From Amycolatopsis vastitatis (GTDB lineage Bacteria; Actinomycetota; Actinomycetes; Mycobacteriales; Pseudonocardiaceae): a stretch of DNA of 64,000 bases. Made by a program: the position numbers and the translations under genes. The stretch is taken from NCBI RefSeq assembly GCF_002234595.1, contig NZ_NMUL01000005.1, forward strand, positions 1-64,000, written 5' to 3'. Shown in pieces: positions 28,696-37,995 of this stretch. The notes beneath the pieces were generated by a model, which had not been told where the DNA came from, did no database searches, and saw only the letters and a program-made list of their open reading frames with translations. The stretch's first letter is position 1, and every line of letters begins with the position of its first letter.

Positions 28696-29700
28696 ATGGA
28701 CGTCTCGGCTGCCGAACGCGCGGTGACCGCGCGCCACCTGCGCCGGGTGTGGGCCCTGCCCGGCACGCTCCTGGGCCGCAGCGGCTGGCCGGCTTCGACC
28801 GGCCAGCGGGTGCACTGGCACTGGAACTACTGGTGGCAGGCGCACCTGCTGGACACCTTGGCCGACGCCCAGCTGCGCGCACCTTCGCCCGCGCGCTTGG
28901 CTCTGATCCGCGGTTTCGTGCGTTCGGTGCGGTTGCGCAACTTCGGGCGCTGGACCAACGACTACTACGACGACATCGCGTGGCTCGGCCTTGCGCTGCA
29001 ACGGGTTTCGTCGTGGGGCATCGACGTGGGCCCGGCACTGGCGGCGATCGACGCGCAGCTCCTGTCGGGTTGGACGCCGGCGGCGGGCGGCGGGATCTGG
29101 TGGCGCCGCGGGGACGACTTCAAGAACGCCCCGGCCAACGGCCCGGCGGCGATCTTCCACGCCCGGTCGGGGAACCTGCCGCGGGCCCGGGCGATGACGG
29201 ACTGGCTGTCGTCCACTTTGGTCGATCCGGCGTCCGGCTTGGTCTGGGACGGCATCCGGGCCTCTACGGGCGAGCTGGTGAAGCACATTTACACGTACTG
29301 CCAAGGTGTCTACCTCGGTGCGTGCCTCGAATTGTCCGAAATGGACAATGCGGCTCGGACGGTGCGGGCGGTCGCGGAGCATTGCGCACCGGGTGGCGTG
29401 ATCCGCGGCCAGGGCGGCGGCGACGGCGGGTTGTTCGCGGCGATCCTGGCGCGGTACCTGGCCTTGGCGGCTCGTGCGCTGCCGGGCCCGGAAGCGGCGA
29501 CAGCCCGGACGCTGGTGCTGACGTCGGCGGACGCCTGCTGGTCAGGCGCCGCCTCTACGCCGGAGGGCCCGTTGTTCAGCGCGTTCTGGGACCGTCCGGC
29601 GCCTGCACCGCCCCTCCCGGACGACGCACCGGAACGGGACCTGTCGGTCCAGGTGGGCGGCTGGATGCTCCTCGAAGCCGCCGCGACGCTGTCCCCGTAG
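28696..29700 (+). CDS. Glycoside hydrolase family 76-like protein, no signal peptide
   Basis: A 334-residue (alpha/alpha)6-barrel protein. The adjacent Asp pair in NDYYDDIAWLG is the catalytic signature of GH76 alpha-1,6-mannanases, and YTYCQG is another conserved segment. There is no signal peptide or anchor, so it should be cytoplasmic, unlike most secreted GH76 enzymes. The mycobacterial homologue Rv0365c lies in a comparable neighbourhood. It might act on mannose-containing glycans or intermediates inside the cell; the activity is inferred. Confidence 0.85.
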   Translation: MDVSAAERAVTARHLRRVWALPGTLLGRSGWPASTGQRVHWHWNYWWQAHLLDTLADAQLRAPSPARLALIRGFVRSVRLRNFGRWTNDYYDDIAWLGLALQRVSSWGIDVGPALAAIDAQLLSGWTPAAGGGIWWRRGDDFKNAPANGPAAIFHARSGNLPRARAMTDWLSSTLVDPASGLVWDGIRASTGELVKHIYTYCQGVYLGACLELSEMDNAARTVRAVAEHCAPGGVIRGQGGGDGGLFAAILARYLALAARALPGPEAATARTLVLTSADACWSGAASTPEGPLFSAFWDRPAPAPPLPDDAPERDLSVQVGGWMLLEAAATLSP

Positions 29701-29710
29701 AAGGCGCTGA

Positions 29711-29745
29711 AGACCCCCCGATGTCCCAAGGTACCGAGGGGGTCT
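29711..29745. terminator. Inverted repeat between convergent genes
   Basis: AGACCCCC (29711-29718) pairs with GGGGGTCT (29738-29745) across a 19-base loop. It lies between the GH76-like gene and the HTH-less LacI gene and may terminate both. Confidence 0.55.
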
Positions 29746-29757
29746 GACAGAAACCGG

Positions 29758-30624
29758 TCAGCAGCCGCAGGAGGCGCCGTGCAGCAAGCGGGGCGTCAGG
29801 AGCACCGACTCCGGGGGGCGGTCCGGGTCCGCCATGCGGGACGTCAGCAGCTGCACCGCGCGACGTCCGATGTCCGCCACCGGCTGGGCCAGCGTCGTCA
29901 CCGCCGGGCTCACGCGGCGGGCCCAGTCCATGTCGCCGTAGCCGACCACCGCCAGCTCCGACCCGATCTTGATGCCGCGGCGGTGGGCCTCGTACTGGAC
30001 GCCCACCAGCATCGACTCGTCCGCGACGACCAGCGCCGTCGGGGAGGGCCAGCCGTCCAGGAGCTTGGCCGTCGCCCGGGCCGCGCCGCCCGGGGTCGAC
30101 AGCCCGCACTCCACCAGCTCGCGGTTGAACCGCAGGCCCGCCTGCTCCAGCCCCAGCCGGTAGCCGCGGACGCGCTCGCGGCTGACCTCCATGCTCTCGT
30201 CGCCCGAAACCAGGCCGATCTTCCGGTGGCGGCGGGACGTCAGATGGCGAACCAGCGACGCCACCGCGTGCACGTTCTCCGTGCCGACCTGGTCGACGTC
30301 GTTGCGCGCGGCCAGCCGGTCCACCAGCACCGTCGGCACGCCCATCCGGACCAGGCCGTTGATCACCGCTTCGTCGCCGGTCGCCGGAACCAGCAGCACG
30401 CCGTCCACCAGGTCCGCGCGCAGAGCGCGCACCACCGCGGCTTCTTCGCCTGCGGTGTTCTCGGTTTCGGCCAGCACGACGTCGCATCCCGCCTGCGCCG
30501 CGGCGCCGCGGATCGCGCGCAGCAGCTCGCCGGAGTAGGGGTTCGCTTGCACACCCATCGCGACGCCGATCCGGTAGGTGACCGGGGGGTCCCACAACCG
30601 GAGGTCCGGCGAAAGTGCGGTCAT
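29758..30624 (-). CDS. LacI-family sensor domain without a DNA-binding domain
   Basis: A 288-residue protein homologous throughout to the sugar-binding domain of LacI regulators, and closest to the LacI just upstream (shared segments VDQVG.EN and HLT..GHRKIGL, C-terminal SCGC). It lacks the helix-turn-helix and hinge helix: the first residues go straight into YRIGVAMG. Only about 69 bases separate it from the upstream lacI, too few to hold a lost DNA-binding domain in another frame. It may bind the same ligand and act as a buffer or heterodimer partner. Confidence 0.85.
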   Translation of the reverse strand: MTALSPDLRLWDPPVTYRIGVAMGVQANPYSGELLRAIRGAAAQAGCDVVLAETENTAGEEAAVVRALRADLVDGVLLVPATGDEAVINGLVRMGVPTVLVDRLAARNDVDQVGTENVHAVASLVRHLTSRRHRKIGLVSGDESMEVSRERVRGYRLGLEQAGLRFNRELVECGLSTPGGAARATAKLLDGWPSPTALVVADESMLVGVQYEAHRRGIKIGSELAVVGYGDMDWARRVSPAVTTLAQPVADIGRRAVQLLTSRMADPDRPPESVLLTPRLLHGASCGC

Positions 30625-30640
30625 AAGCCCTCGCAGACGC

Positions 30641-30662
30641 TCAGCGGAACGGTATCCGCTGA
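30641..30662 (-). promoter_or_regulatory. Inverted repeat upstream of the HTH-less LacI gene
   Basis: TCAGCGG and CCGCTGA arms of 7 bp flank 8 bases, 17 bases before the start codon. It could be a leader hairpin that weakens read-through from lacI, or an operator. Confidence 0.4.
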
Positions 30663-30693
30663 AGGGCCCCGCGGGGGTATCAGGAACCCAGAT

Positions 30694-31731
30694 TCACTGA
30701 AGTGAGTGAACCGGCGGGCAGCCGCACGACTCACGGTGACGCAGAGTGGGTGCGAGCCGTACGGTTTCGGCCTTGCGTGCCGGGTCGTTGATCCGGGCCA
30801 GCAGCAGCCGCACCGCCTGGCGCCCGATCTCCTCGATCGGCTGCGCCATCGTCGTCAGCGGCGGGTCGACCAGGTCCGCCCACTCGACGTCGTCGTAGAC
30901 CACGACCGGCAGGTCTCGCCCGATCCGCAGCCCGCGCCGGCGCGCCTCGTGCAGCACCCCGACCATCATGCTGTCGTTGCCGACCACCAGCGCCGACGGC
31001 GGCTCCGGCAGCGCCAGCAGCGTGCTCAACGCCAGCGCGCCGCCCTCGCGCGAAGAGTTTCCGCAGGCCACGAGCTCGGACGACCACGTGAGCCCGGACC
31101 GGCCCAGCCCCAGCCGGTAGCCCAGCACGCGCTCCTCGCTCGTCGACAGCCCGGGCGCGCCGCTGATCATCCCGATCCGCCGGTGCCCGAGCGTCGCCAG
31201 GTGCGCGGTCAGCGCCGACGTCGCCTGGATGTTCTCCGAGCCGACCTGGTCGACGTCGGTGCGGGTGGACAGCCGGTCGATCAGGACCGTCGGCACGTCC
31301 AGCGACACCAGCTCGCCGATCACCGGCCCGTCGCCGGGCGCCGGGGTGATGAGCAGGCCGTCGACACGGCGGGAGCGCAGCGCGCGTACCGTGTCACGCT
31401 CCGTGTCCGCGGTGTCGTGCGTGTCGGCGAGCAGGACGGTGTACCCGTGCGCCGACGCCTCCCGCTCGATCGCCTGCATCAGCACCGCGAAGTACGGGTT
31501 CGCCACCAGCGAGATCGCCATCCCGATCGACCGCGTCCCGCCCGTGACCAGCGATCGCGCGATCGCGTCGCCGGTGTAGCCGGTCGCCTCGATCGCCCGC
31601 AGGACGGCCGCTTTCGTGTCCTCCGCGACCGCGCGGGTCCCGTTCACGACGTGCGAGACGGTCGTGATCGACACGCCGGCGAGTTCGGCGATGTCCCGCT
31701 GGGTCGGCCGCGATGATCTCGACTGGGGCAT
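30694..31731 (-). CDS. LacI family transcriptional regulator of the sugar operon
   Basis: A 345-residue LacI-type repressor. The helix-turn-helix is at about residues 9-30 (DIAELAGVSITTVSHVVNG region) with the hinge helix after it, then a periplasmic-binding-protein-like ligand domain from about residue 62 ending in a Cys-containing tail (SCGCPP). The ATG at 31731 follows AAAGGA at 5 bases and is preferred over the ATG at 31737. It is divergent from the sugar ABC operon, with a 24-bp palindrome between them, so it is the likely local repressor. Confidence 0.95.
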   Translation of the reverse strand: MPQSRSSRPTQRDIAELAGVSITTVSHVVNGTRAVAEDTKAAVLRAIEATGYTGDAIARSLVTGGTRSIGMAISLVANPYFAVLMQAIEREASAHGYTVLLADTHDTADTERDTVRALRSRRVDGLLITPAPGDGPVIGELVSLDVPTVLIDRLSTRTDVDQVGSENIQATSALTAHLATLGHRRIGMISGAPGLSTSEERVLGYRLGLGRSGLTWSSELVACGNSSREGGALALSTLLALPEPPSALVVGNDSMMVGVLHEARRRGLRIGRDLPVVVYDDVEWADLVDPPLTTMAQPIEEIGRQAVRLLLARINDPARKAETVRLAPTLRHRESCGCPPVHSLQ

Positions 31732-31745
31732 ACCCATCCTTTCCG

Positions 31746-31769
31746 GCAAGCGTTTGCGCAAACGCTTGC
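31746..31769. promoter_or_regulatory. 24-bp perfect LacI operator
   Basis: A perfect 24-bp palindrome with half-sites GCAAGCGTTTGC and GCAAACGCTTGC, between lacI (start 31731) and the binding-protein gene (start 31838). The central TTTGCGCAAA is typical of LacI-family operators. Position and symmetry support control of both divergent transcripts. Confidence 0.9.
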
Positions 31770-31837
31770 GTGCACGGAGCAGTCTGTCTACCTTCCCGAC
31801 CATCGGCAAGCCTCGGACCCACAAAAGGACAGGAACC

Positions 31838-32854
31838 ATGAGACAGCGAAGTCTCACCGCAGTCGTGCTGGCCGCCGTCCTCGCCGCGACGACCGGCTGC
31901 ACGGTCGAACGGCATTGGGGCGGCAACACCAACACGGGCGGGAGCGGCAAGGCGAAGGTCGGCCTGGTCACCAAAACCGACACCAACCCCTACTTCGTGG
32001 AACTCCGCAACTCCGCAAGAGCGGCCGCGCAGGCCAACGGCGCCGACTTCAGCGCGCTCGCCGGCCAGTTCGACGGCGACAACGACGGCCAGGTCCGCGC
32101 CATCGAAAACCTCCGTCAGCAGGGCGCGAACACCATCCTGATCACGCCCAGCTCGTCCACCGGCGTGCTCAAGGCGATCAAGGACGCCCGCGACGCCGGG
32201 GTCCTGGTCATCGCCCTCGACACCGCCACCGACCCGCCGGACGCCGTCGACGCCACCTTCGCCACCGACAACTTCGCGGCCGGCGAGCAGCAGGGCGCCT
32301 ACGTCAAGGCCGCGCTCAAGGGCGTCCCGCCCAAGCTGCTCATGGTCGACGGCACGGCCGGCAGCTCGGTCGACACGCAACGGCACACCGGGTTCCTCAA
32401 GGGCATCGGGCTGACCGACGGCTCGCCGGAGATCAAGGGCCACACCGCGGCCAACGGCGACCAGAGCCTCGCCCAGCAGGGCATGGAGAACCTGCTGCAG
32501 CGCAGCACCGACATCAACGCCGTCTACTCGATGAACGAGCCGATGGGCCGCGGCGCGTACGCGGCGCTCAAGGCGCGCGGGCTCACCGGGCAGATCGTCA
32601 TGGGCTCGATCGACGGCGGCTGCGAAGGCGTCCAGAACGTCAAGGACGGCCTCTACGCGGCGACCGTCATGCAGTTCCCCAAGAAGATGGCCGAACAGGG
32701 GGTGCTCGCCGCCGTCGAGTACGCCAAGACCGGCAAGAAGCCGAGCGGGTTCGTCAACACCGGGTCCGCCGTGATCACCGACAAGCCCCTGCCGGGCATC
32801 GAGAGCCACGACACCGCCTGGGGCCTGCAGAACTGCTGGGGAGGCACGAAGTGA
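31838..32854 (+). CDS. Sugar ABC transporter substrate-binding lipoprotein
   Basis: A 338-residue binding protein of the ribose/fructose class (peripla_BP_4). The signal peptide ends in a lipobox (ATTGC), so it is tethered outside the membrane. The domain opens with KVGLVTKTDTNPYF and has the paired lobes typical of ribose, fructose or inositol receptors. It is the first gene of the operon, and its stop overlaps the permease start by 4 bases. The ATG at 31838 follows GGACAGGA. Confidence 0.93.
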   Translation: MRQRSLTAVVLAAVLAATTGCTVERHWGGNTNTGGSGKAKVGLVTKTDTNPYFVELRNSARAAAQANGADFSALAGQFDGDNDGQVRAIENLRQQGANTILITPSSSTGVLKAIKDARDAGVLVIALDTATDPPDAVDATFATDNFAAGEQQGAYVKAALKGVPPKLLMVDGTAGSSVDTQRHTGFLKGIGLTDGSPEIKGHTAANGDQSLAQQGMENLLQRSTDINAVYSMNEPMGRGAYAALKARGLTGQIVMGSIDGGCEGVQNVKDGLYAATVMQFPKKMAEQGVLAAVEYAKTGKKPSGFVNTGSAVITDKPLPGIESHDTAWGLQNCWGGTK

Positions 32855-33852
32855 CGACCGCGACAGTGTCCACAAGGGACACAAAAGACCGTGAGTCCCT
32901 CGGCGACTTCCTCCTCCGCGCCCCCGCGGTCGGCCCGGCGCTCGCGCTGATCGTCGCGATCGTGGTGTTCTCGCTGGCCACGGACACGTTCTTCGACCTC
33001 GACAACCTCTCGACGGTCGTCCAGCAGTCCCTCGTCGTCGGGACGCTCGCGCTGGGCCAGACGCTCGTCATCCTCATCGCGGGCATCGACCTGTCGAACG
33101 CCGCGTCGATGGTCGTCGCGACGCTGATCATGGCGAAACTCGCCGCGGCGGGCACGAACGGCTTCGTGGCGCTGCTCGCCGGGGTGGTGCTGACGATCAT
33201 CGTGGGCATCTTCATCGGCGGTCTCGCGACACGGATCAAGCTGCCGGCGTTCATCATCACGCTCGGCACGTTCACCATGCTCACCGCGGTGTCGAAGCTG
33301 ATCGCCGGCGGCCAGGCCGTGCCGGTGACCGACGGGCTGCTGCAGTGGCTCGGCACCAAGCGCTACCTCTTCGGCGGCATCCCGATCACCTACGGCATGA
33401 CGCTGGCGCTGCTGATGTACCTCGGCGTCTGGTACGCGCTGACGAAAACCGCGTGGGGCAAGCACGTCTACGCGGTCGGCAACGCGCCGGAGTCCGCGCG
33501 GCTGTCCGGCATCAAGGTCAACCGCACGGTGCTTTCGGTGTACATCGTGGCCGGGCTGACCTTCGGCATCGCGGCCTGGCAGGCGCTCGGCCGGACGCCG
33601 AACGCCGACCCGAACCAGTTCCAGCTCGGCAACCTCGACTCGATCACCGCCGTCGTCCTCGGCGGGACGAGCCTCTTCGGCGGCCGCGGCTCGGTGCTCG
33701 GGACGCTGATGGGCGCGCTGGTCGTGGCGGTGCTGCGGTCGGGGCTGACGCAGATGAACGTCGACGGCAACTACCAGGACCTCGCCACCGGCGCCCTGCT
33801 CATCGCCGCCGTCGTGGTGGACCGGATCGCGAGGAGGCAGCAGCAGTCATGA
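32851..33852 (+). CDS. Sugar ABC transporter permease (RbsC/FrcC type)
   Basis: A 333-residue permease with about eight to ten hydrophobic segments and the conserved cytoplasmic loop YAVGNAPESARLSGI that contacts the ATPase. It belongs to the BPD_transp_2 family of ribose-type importers. The GTG start overlaps the previous stop (GTGA), and its own stop overlaps the ATPase start, showing tight translational coupling. Confidence 0.93.
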   Translation: MTTATVSTRDTKDRESLGDFLLRAPAVGPALALIVAIVVFSLATDTFFDLDNLSTVVQQSLVVGTLALGQTLVILIAGIDLSNAASMVVATLIMAKLAAAGTNGFVALLAGVVLTIIVGIFIGGLATRIKLPAFIITLGTFTMLTAVSKLIAGGQAVPVTDGLLQWLGTKRYLFGGIPITYGMTLALLMYLGVWYALTKTAWGKHVYAVGNAPESARLSGIKVNRTVLSVYIVAGLTFGIAAWQALGRTPNADPNQFQLGNLDSITAVVLGGTSLFGGRGSVLGTLMGALVVAVLRSGLTQMNVDGNYQDLATGALLIAAVVVDRIARRQQQS

Positions 33853-34658
33853 CCGAACCGATCCTGCAAGCCCGTGGGCTGGTGAAACGCTACGGCCGGG
33901 TCACCGCCATCGACGGCGCCGACTTCGACCTGCTGCCCGGCGAGGTGCTCGCCGTGGTCGGCGACAACGGCGCCGGGAAGTCGTCGCTCATCAAAACCCT
34001 TTCCGGGGCGGTGATCCCGGACGAAGGCGAGATCAAAGTGGACGGCAAGACCGTCCACTTCAAGTCCCCTTTGGATGCTCGGCACTACGGGATCGAGACG
34101 GTGTACCAGGACCTCGCCGTCGCACCCGCGCTCGACATCGCGTCGAACATGTTCCTCGGCCGGGAAAAGCGGCTCAAGGGGCCGCTCGGGCTGTTCCGCA
34201 AGCTCGACACCGCCACCATGCGGTCCGAGGCGCAGCGGATCCTCGACGAGCTGGGCATCAACATCAAGTCGATCAGCCAGCCCGTCGAGACGCTCTCCGG
34301 TGGTCAGCGCCAGGGTGTCGCGGTGGCCCGCGCGGCCGCGTTCGGCACCAAGGCCGTGATCATGGACGAGCCCACCGCCGCGCTCGGCGTCGCCGAGTCC
34401 GGCAAGGTGCTCGACCTGATCGGCCGGATCCGCGACCGCGGCCTGCCGGTGGTGCTGATCAGCCACAACATGCCGCACGTGTTCGACATCGCCGACCGCA
34501 TCCACGTGCACCGCCTCGGCAAGCGCGTCGCGGTCGTCTCGCCGAAGACGCACTCGATGAACCAGGTCGTCGGCCTGCTCACCGGTGCCCTGCGGCTCAA
34601 CGAGAACGGCGAAGTGGAAGAGGCGGCCGCCGCGACGCACGTGGCCGGTTTGAAGTGA
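33849..34658 (+). CDS. Sugar ABC transporter ATP-binding protein (FrcA type)
   Basis: A 269-residue single-domain ATPase. Walker A is GDNGAGKSS, the signature is LSGGQRQG, and Walker B ends in VIMDEPTAALG. Ribose systems usually have a duplicated RbsA of about 500 residues; the single domain here resembles FrcA of the Sinorhizobium fructose system. The start ATG overlaps the permease stop, and the stop overlaps the PfkB kinase start. Confidence 0.93.
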   Translation: MTEPILQARGLVKRYGRVTAIDGADFDLLPGEVLAVVGDNGAGKSSLIKTLSGAVIPDEGEIKVDGKTVHFKSPLDARHYGIETVYQDLAVAPALDIASNMFLGREKRLKGPLGLFRKLDTATMRSEAQRILDELGINIKSISQPVETLSGGQRQGVAVARAAAFGTKAVIMDEPTAALGVAESGKVLDLIGRIRDRGLPVVLISHNMPHVFDIADRIHVHRLGKRVAVVSPKTHSMNQVVGLLTGALRLNENGEVEEAAAATHVAGLK

Positions 34659-35484
34659 GAGTGCTGCTGGCGGGCTTGTGCACCGTGGACGTCGTCCAGC
34701 GGGTCGACGAGCTTCCGGCGCCGGGCGAGAAGGTGCAGTCGCTGCAGGTGGACGTCGCGGCCGGTGGGCCCGCGACGAACGCCGCGGTGACGGCGGCCGC
34801 GCTCGGCGCCGAGGCGACCCTGCTGACCGTCCTCGGTGCACACCCGCTGGCGGCGCTCGCCCGCGCCGACCTCGAAGCGCACGGGGTCCGGGTCGTCGAC
34901 CTGGCCCCCGAAGGCTCCGATCCACCCCCGGTCAGCGCGGTGGCGGTCCGCGACCGCGACGGCGAGCGCACGGTCGTCTCGCGCAACGCGGCGGGTTCCG
35001 AAGCCACTTGGAACGGCACGGTCGACGCGGACGTGGTGCTCGTCGACGGCCACCACCCCGGTCTCGCGCTCTCCGTCGCCCGGGCGGCCGGGGACATCCC
35101 GGTCGTGCTCGACGCCGGGAGCTGGAAACCCGTGCTCGACGACCTCCTCCCGCTGGTCGACGTGGCCGCCTGCTCCGCGCACTTCACGGCGCCGGAGCCC
35201 GGCCTCCACGAGCGTGGCGTCGGCACCGTGATCACCACCGCCGGGCCCGGCCCGGTGCGCTGGTCCACTGCGGACGGCGGCTCGGGTGAGGTGGCTGTTC
35301 CCGCGGTCGCGGCGCGGGACACACTAGGGGCGGGCGACGTCTGGCACGGCGCGCTCGCCGTGGCCGTGACACGCGAACGGACGGTGACGGACCGGATCCG
35401 CTTCGCCAACGAGGTGGCCGCCGAACGGGTGCGGCATGTGGGACCGCGGTCGTGGACGACCGCGATCGCAGGAAGGAACAGGAC

Positions 35485-35488
<4 letters not shown>
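34655..35488 (+). CDS. PfkB family carbohydrate kinase
   Basis: A 277-residue ribokinase-fold kinase that should phosphorylate the sugar imported by the upstream transporter. Motifs are an N-terminal GGPATNAA segment and the C-terminal DTLGAGDVWHGAL with the catalytic Asp. It is shorter than RbsK (about 310), lacking part of the lid. The GTG start overlaps the ATPase stop by 4 bases. The substrate may be a keto-sugar or nucleoside-like sugar. Confidence 0.9.
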
Positions 35489-36116
<628 letters not shown>

Positions 36117-36120
<4 letters not shown>

Positions 36121-36857
36121 CCCTCATCGTCACGGGCGGCAGCCGCGGGATCGGCGCGGCGATCTGCGAGCTGGCCGCCGGACGCGATCACGACGTCGTC
36201 GTCAACTTCTCCGGCGATCCCGCGCCCGCCGAAGCCGTCGCCGAGCGCCTACGCGCGCAAGGTCGCCGGGCGCTGGCCTTCCGCGCGGACGTCTCCAGCG
36301 AAGACGACGTCCGCGCGCTGTTCGACGCGGCGGCGGAGCTGGGCCCGGTGACCGGCTTGGTCAACAACGCGGCGACCGTCGGCAACACCCCGGGCCGGCT
36401 CGAGGACTACGAGGTCGACGTCGTCCGGCGCACCCTCGACGTGAACGTCACCGGGGTGTTCCTCTGCTGCCGCGAGGCGGTCCGCCGGATGTCGACCCGC
36501 CACGGCGGCGACGGCGGCGCCATCGTCAACATCTCCTCGACCGCCGCGCGCACCGGATCCGCCGGGGAGTGGGTGCACTACGCCGCGTCGAAGGCGGCGG
36601 TCGACACGCTGACCTTCGGGCTCGCGCAAGAGGTCGCGGCGGAGGGAATCCGGGTCAACGCCGTCCGGCCGGGCATGATCCACACCGGCCTGCACGCGGC
36701 CGCCGGCCTGCCGGACCGGATGGCGAAGTACGCGCCGCAGATCCCGATGGGCCGCGCCGGGCAACCCGCCGAAATCGCCGAAGCCGTGCTCTTCCTGCTG
36801 TCCCCGGCGTCGTCGTTCACGACGGGCGCGGTGCTCGACGTCGGCGGCGGCCGCTGA
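36117..36857 (+). CDS. SDR family oxidoreductase with a TTG start
   Basis: A 246-residue short-chain dehydrogenase of the FabG-like class: TGGSRGIG (cofactor), NNAATVGN, then YAASK with the active-site Tyr and Lys, and a GGGR C-terminus. The only start that fits the conserved N-terminus is a TTG at 36117 that overlaps the previous stop in a TTGA arrangement, so expression depends on coupling. As last gene of the sugar operon it could oxidise or reduce the substrate or its product. Confidence 0.88.
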
Positions 36858-36929
36858 TCCCTTTGAACCGGCAATTCCTGCTATTCGTGTGGTGCACGTT
36901 CGGCAAACCGCGCGAAAGGTGAACGGGAA

Positions 36930-37949
36930 ATGACCGAGTTGCGTACGTTCGAGCTCCCTGATTCGGTGAGCGGGACGACAGTTGATCGAATTCTGGGCCG
37001 CCAGCTGGTCCGTACCTGGGAGACCGACGGGATCTTCCAGGTCGCCGCCACGGCAGAGCAGGAGCGGATCACTCAGGAAGCGCTTACCGAAAGCCGTCGA
37101 TTCTTCGGCAAATCCGTGCCGGAAAAGGCGAAATTCGTCAGCGACCTGACCTACAGCGGCTACATCGCTTCCGGGGAAGAAGTAACCGCGGGCGAAGCCG
37201 ACTTCTCCGAGATCTTCACGGTCTGCCCGGACGTCCCGCTCACCGACACCCGCGTCACCGAAGGCTGGCCGTGCCACGGGCCGGTCCCGTGGCCGGACGA
37301 CGGCTACCGGACGGCGATGCGTGCCTACCTCCGCGAAGTCGGCGAAGCAGGCGAGAAGCTCCTGCGGCTCGTCGCGCTCGGGCTGGAGGTGGAGATCGAC
37401 CGGCTGACCCGGCTCACCCGCGACGGCTGGCACCACCTGCGCGTGCTGCGGTTCCCCGCCCGGTCCGCGACGACCGAACGCGGCATCGGCGCCCACACCG
37501 ACTACGGCCTGCTCGTGATCGCCGCGCAGGACGACGTCGGCGGGCTCTTCATCCGGCCGCCGGTGCCCGGGGAACCCCGCCGCCGCAACTGGTTGCCGGA
37601 GGAGAGCACCGCCGGGATGTACCAGGACGACGAGCCGTGGCACTTCGTCGAACCCGAGCCGCGGGTGTTCACCGTCTTCCCCGGCGACATCCTCCAGTTC
37701 CTCACCGGCGGCAGGCTGCTGTCGACCCCGCACAAGGTCCGGCTCGCGACGCGGGAGCGCTACACGCTCGCGTACTTCCACGAGCCGTCGTTCAGCACCA
37801 CCGTCCGCCCATTGGACGGCCGGGACGACCGCATCCACTACGGCACGCACTTCACGAACATGTTCACCCGCTGCTACCCCGACCGGGTGACGACCCAGCG
37901 CATCCACGAGGAGGGGCGCCTCGACCGGTTGCGGGCCCTCAGCCAGTAG
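36930..37949 (+). CDS. 2-oxoglutarate-dependent ethylene-forming enzyme homologue
   Basis: A 339-residue Fe(II)/2-oxoglutarate oxygenase. Compared from memory with the Pseudomonas PK2 ethylene-forming enzyme, it is colinear and matches the key residues at the same numbers: His189, Asp191 and His268 (iron), Arg277 (2-oxoglutarate), Glu84, Arg171 and Tyr192 (arginine pocket), Phe283; Arg314 corresponds to PK2 Arg316. Long segments such as SGEEVTAG and GIGAHTDYGLLVIAAQDDVGG also match. Differences seen are Tyr278 for Phe and Asp233 for His. The family splits 2-oxoglutarate into ethylene and CO2 and hydroxylates L-arginine. It lies 72 bases after the sugar operon. Some N-terminal codons are less GC-rich than neighbours. 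Confidence 0.9.
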   Translation: MTELRTFELPDSVSGTTVDRILGRQLVRTWETDGIFQVAATAEQERITQEALTESRRFFGKSVPEKAKFVSDLTYSGYIASGEEVTAGEADFSEIFTVCPDVPLTDTRVTEGWPCHGPVPWPDDGYRTAMRAYLREVGEAGEKLLRLVALGLEVEIDRLTRLTRDGWHHLRVLRFPARSATTERGIGAHTDYGLLVIAAQDDVGGLFIRPPVPGEPRRRNWLPEESTAGMYQDDEPWHFVEPEPRVFTVFPGDILQFLTGGRLLSTPHKVRLATRERYTLAYFHEPSFSTTVRPLDGRDDRIHYGTHFTNMFTRCYPDRVTTQRIHEEGRLDRLRALSQ

Positions 37950-37953
37950 AAGT

Positions 37954-37995
37954 CACCGGTGGTCACCATCCGTGAGAGGGGGGTGACCACCGGTG
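37954..37995 (+). terminator. Long inverted repeat after the ethylene-forming enzyme gene
   Basis: Perfect 14-bp arms CACCGGTGGTCACC (37954-37967) and GGTGACCACCGGTG (37982-37995) enclose 14 bases. It begins 5 bases after the stop codon, so it is a likely terminator that isolates the gene from the downstream VOC gene. Confidence 0.7.

Noticed and set aside
30625..30693. A lost helix-turn-helix of the second LacI in another frame
   Set aside because: The gap is only 69 bases and shows no helix-turn-helix in any frame.
36930..37949. Plant ACC oxidase or isopenicillin N synthase
   Set aside because: Same superfamily, but the EFE-specific segments and residues match throughout, and family-specific features of the others are absent.
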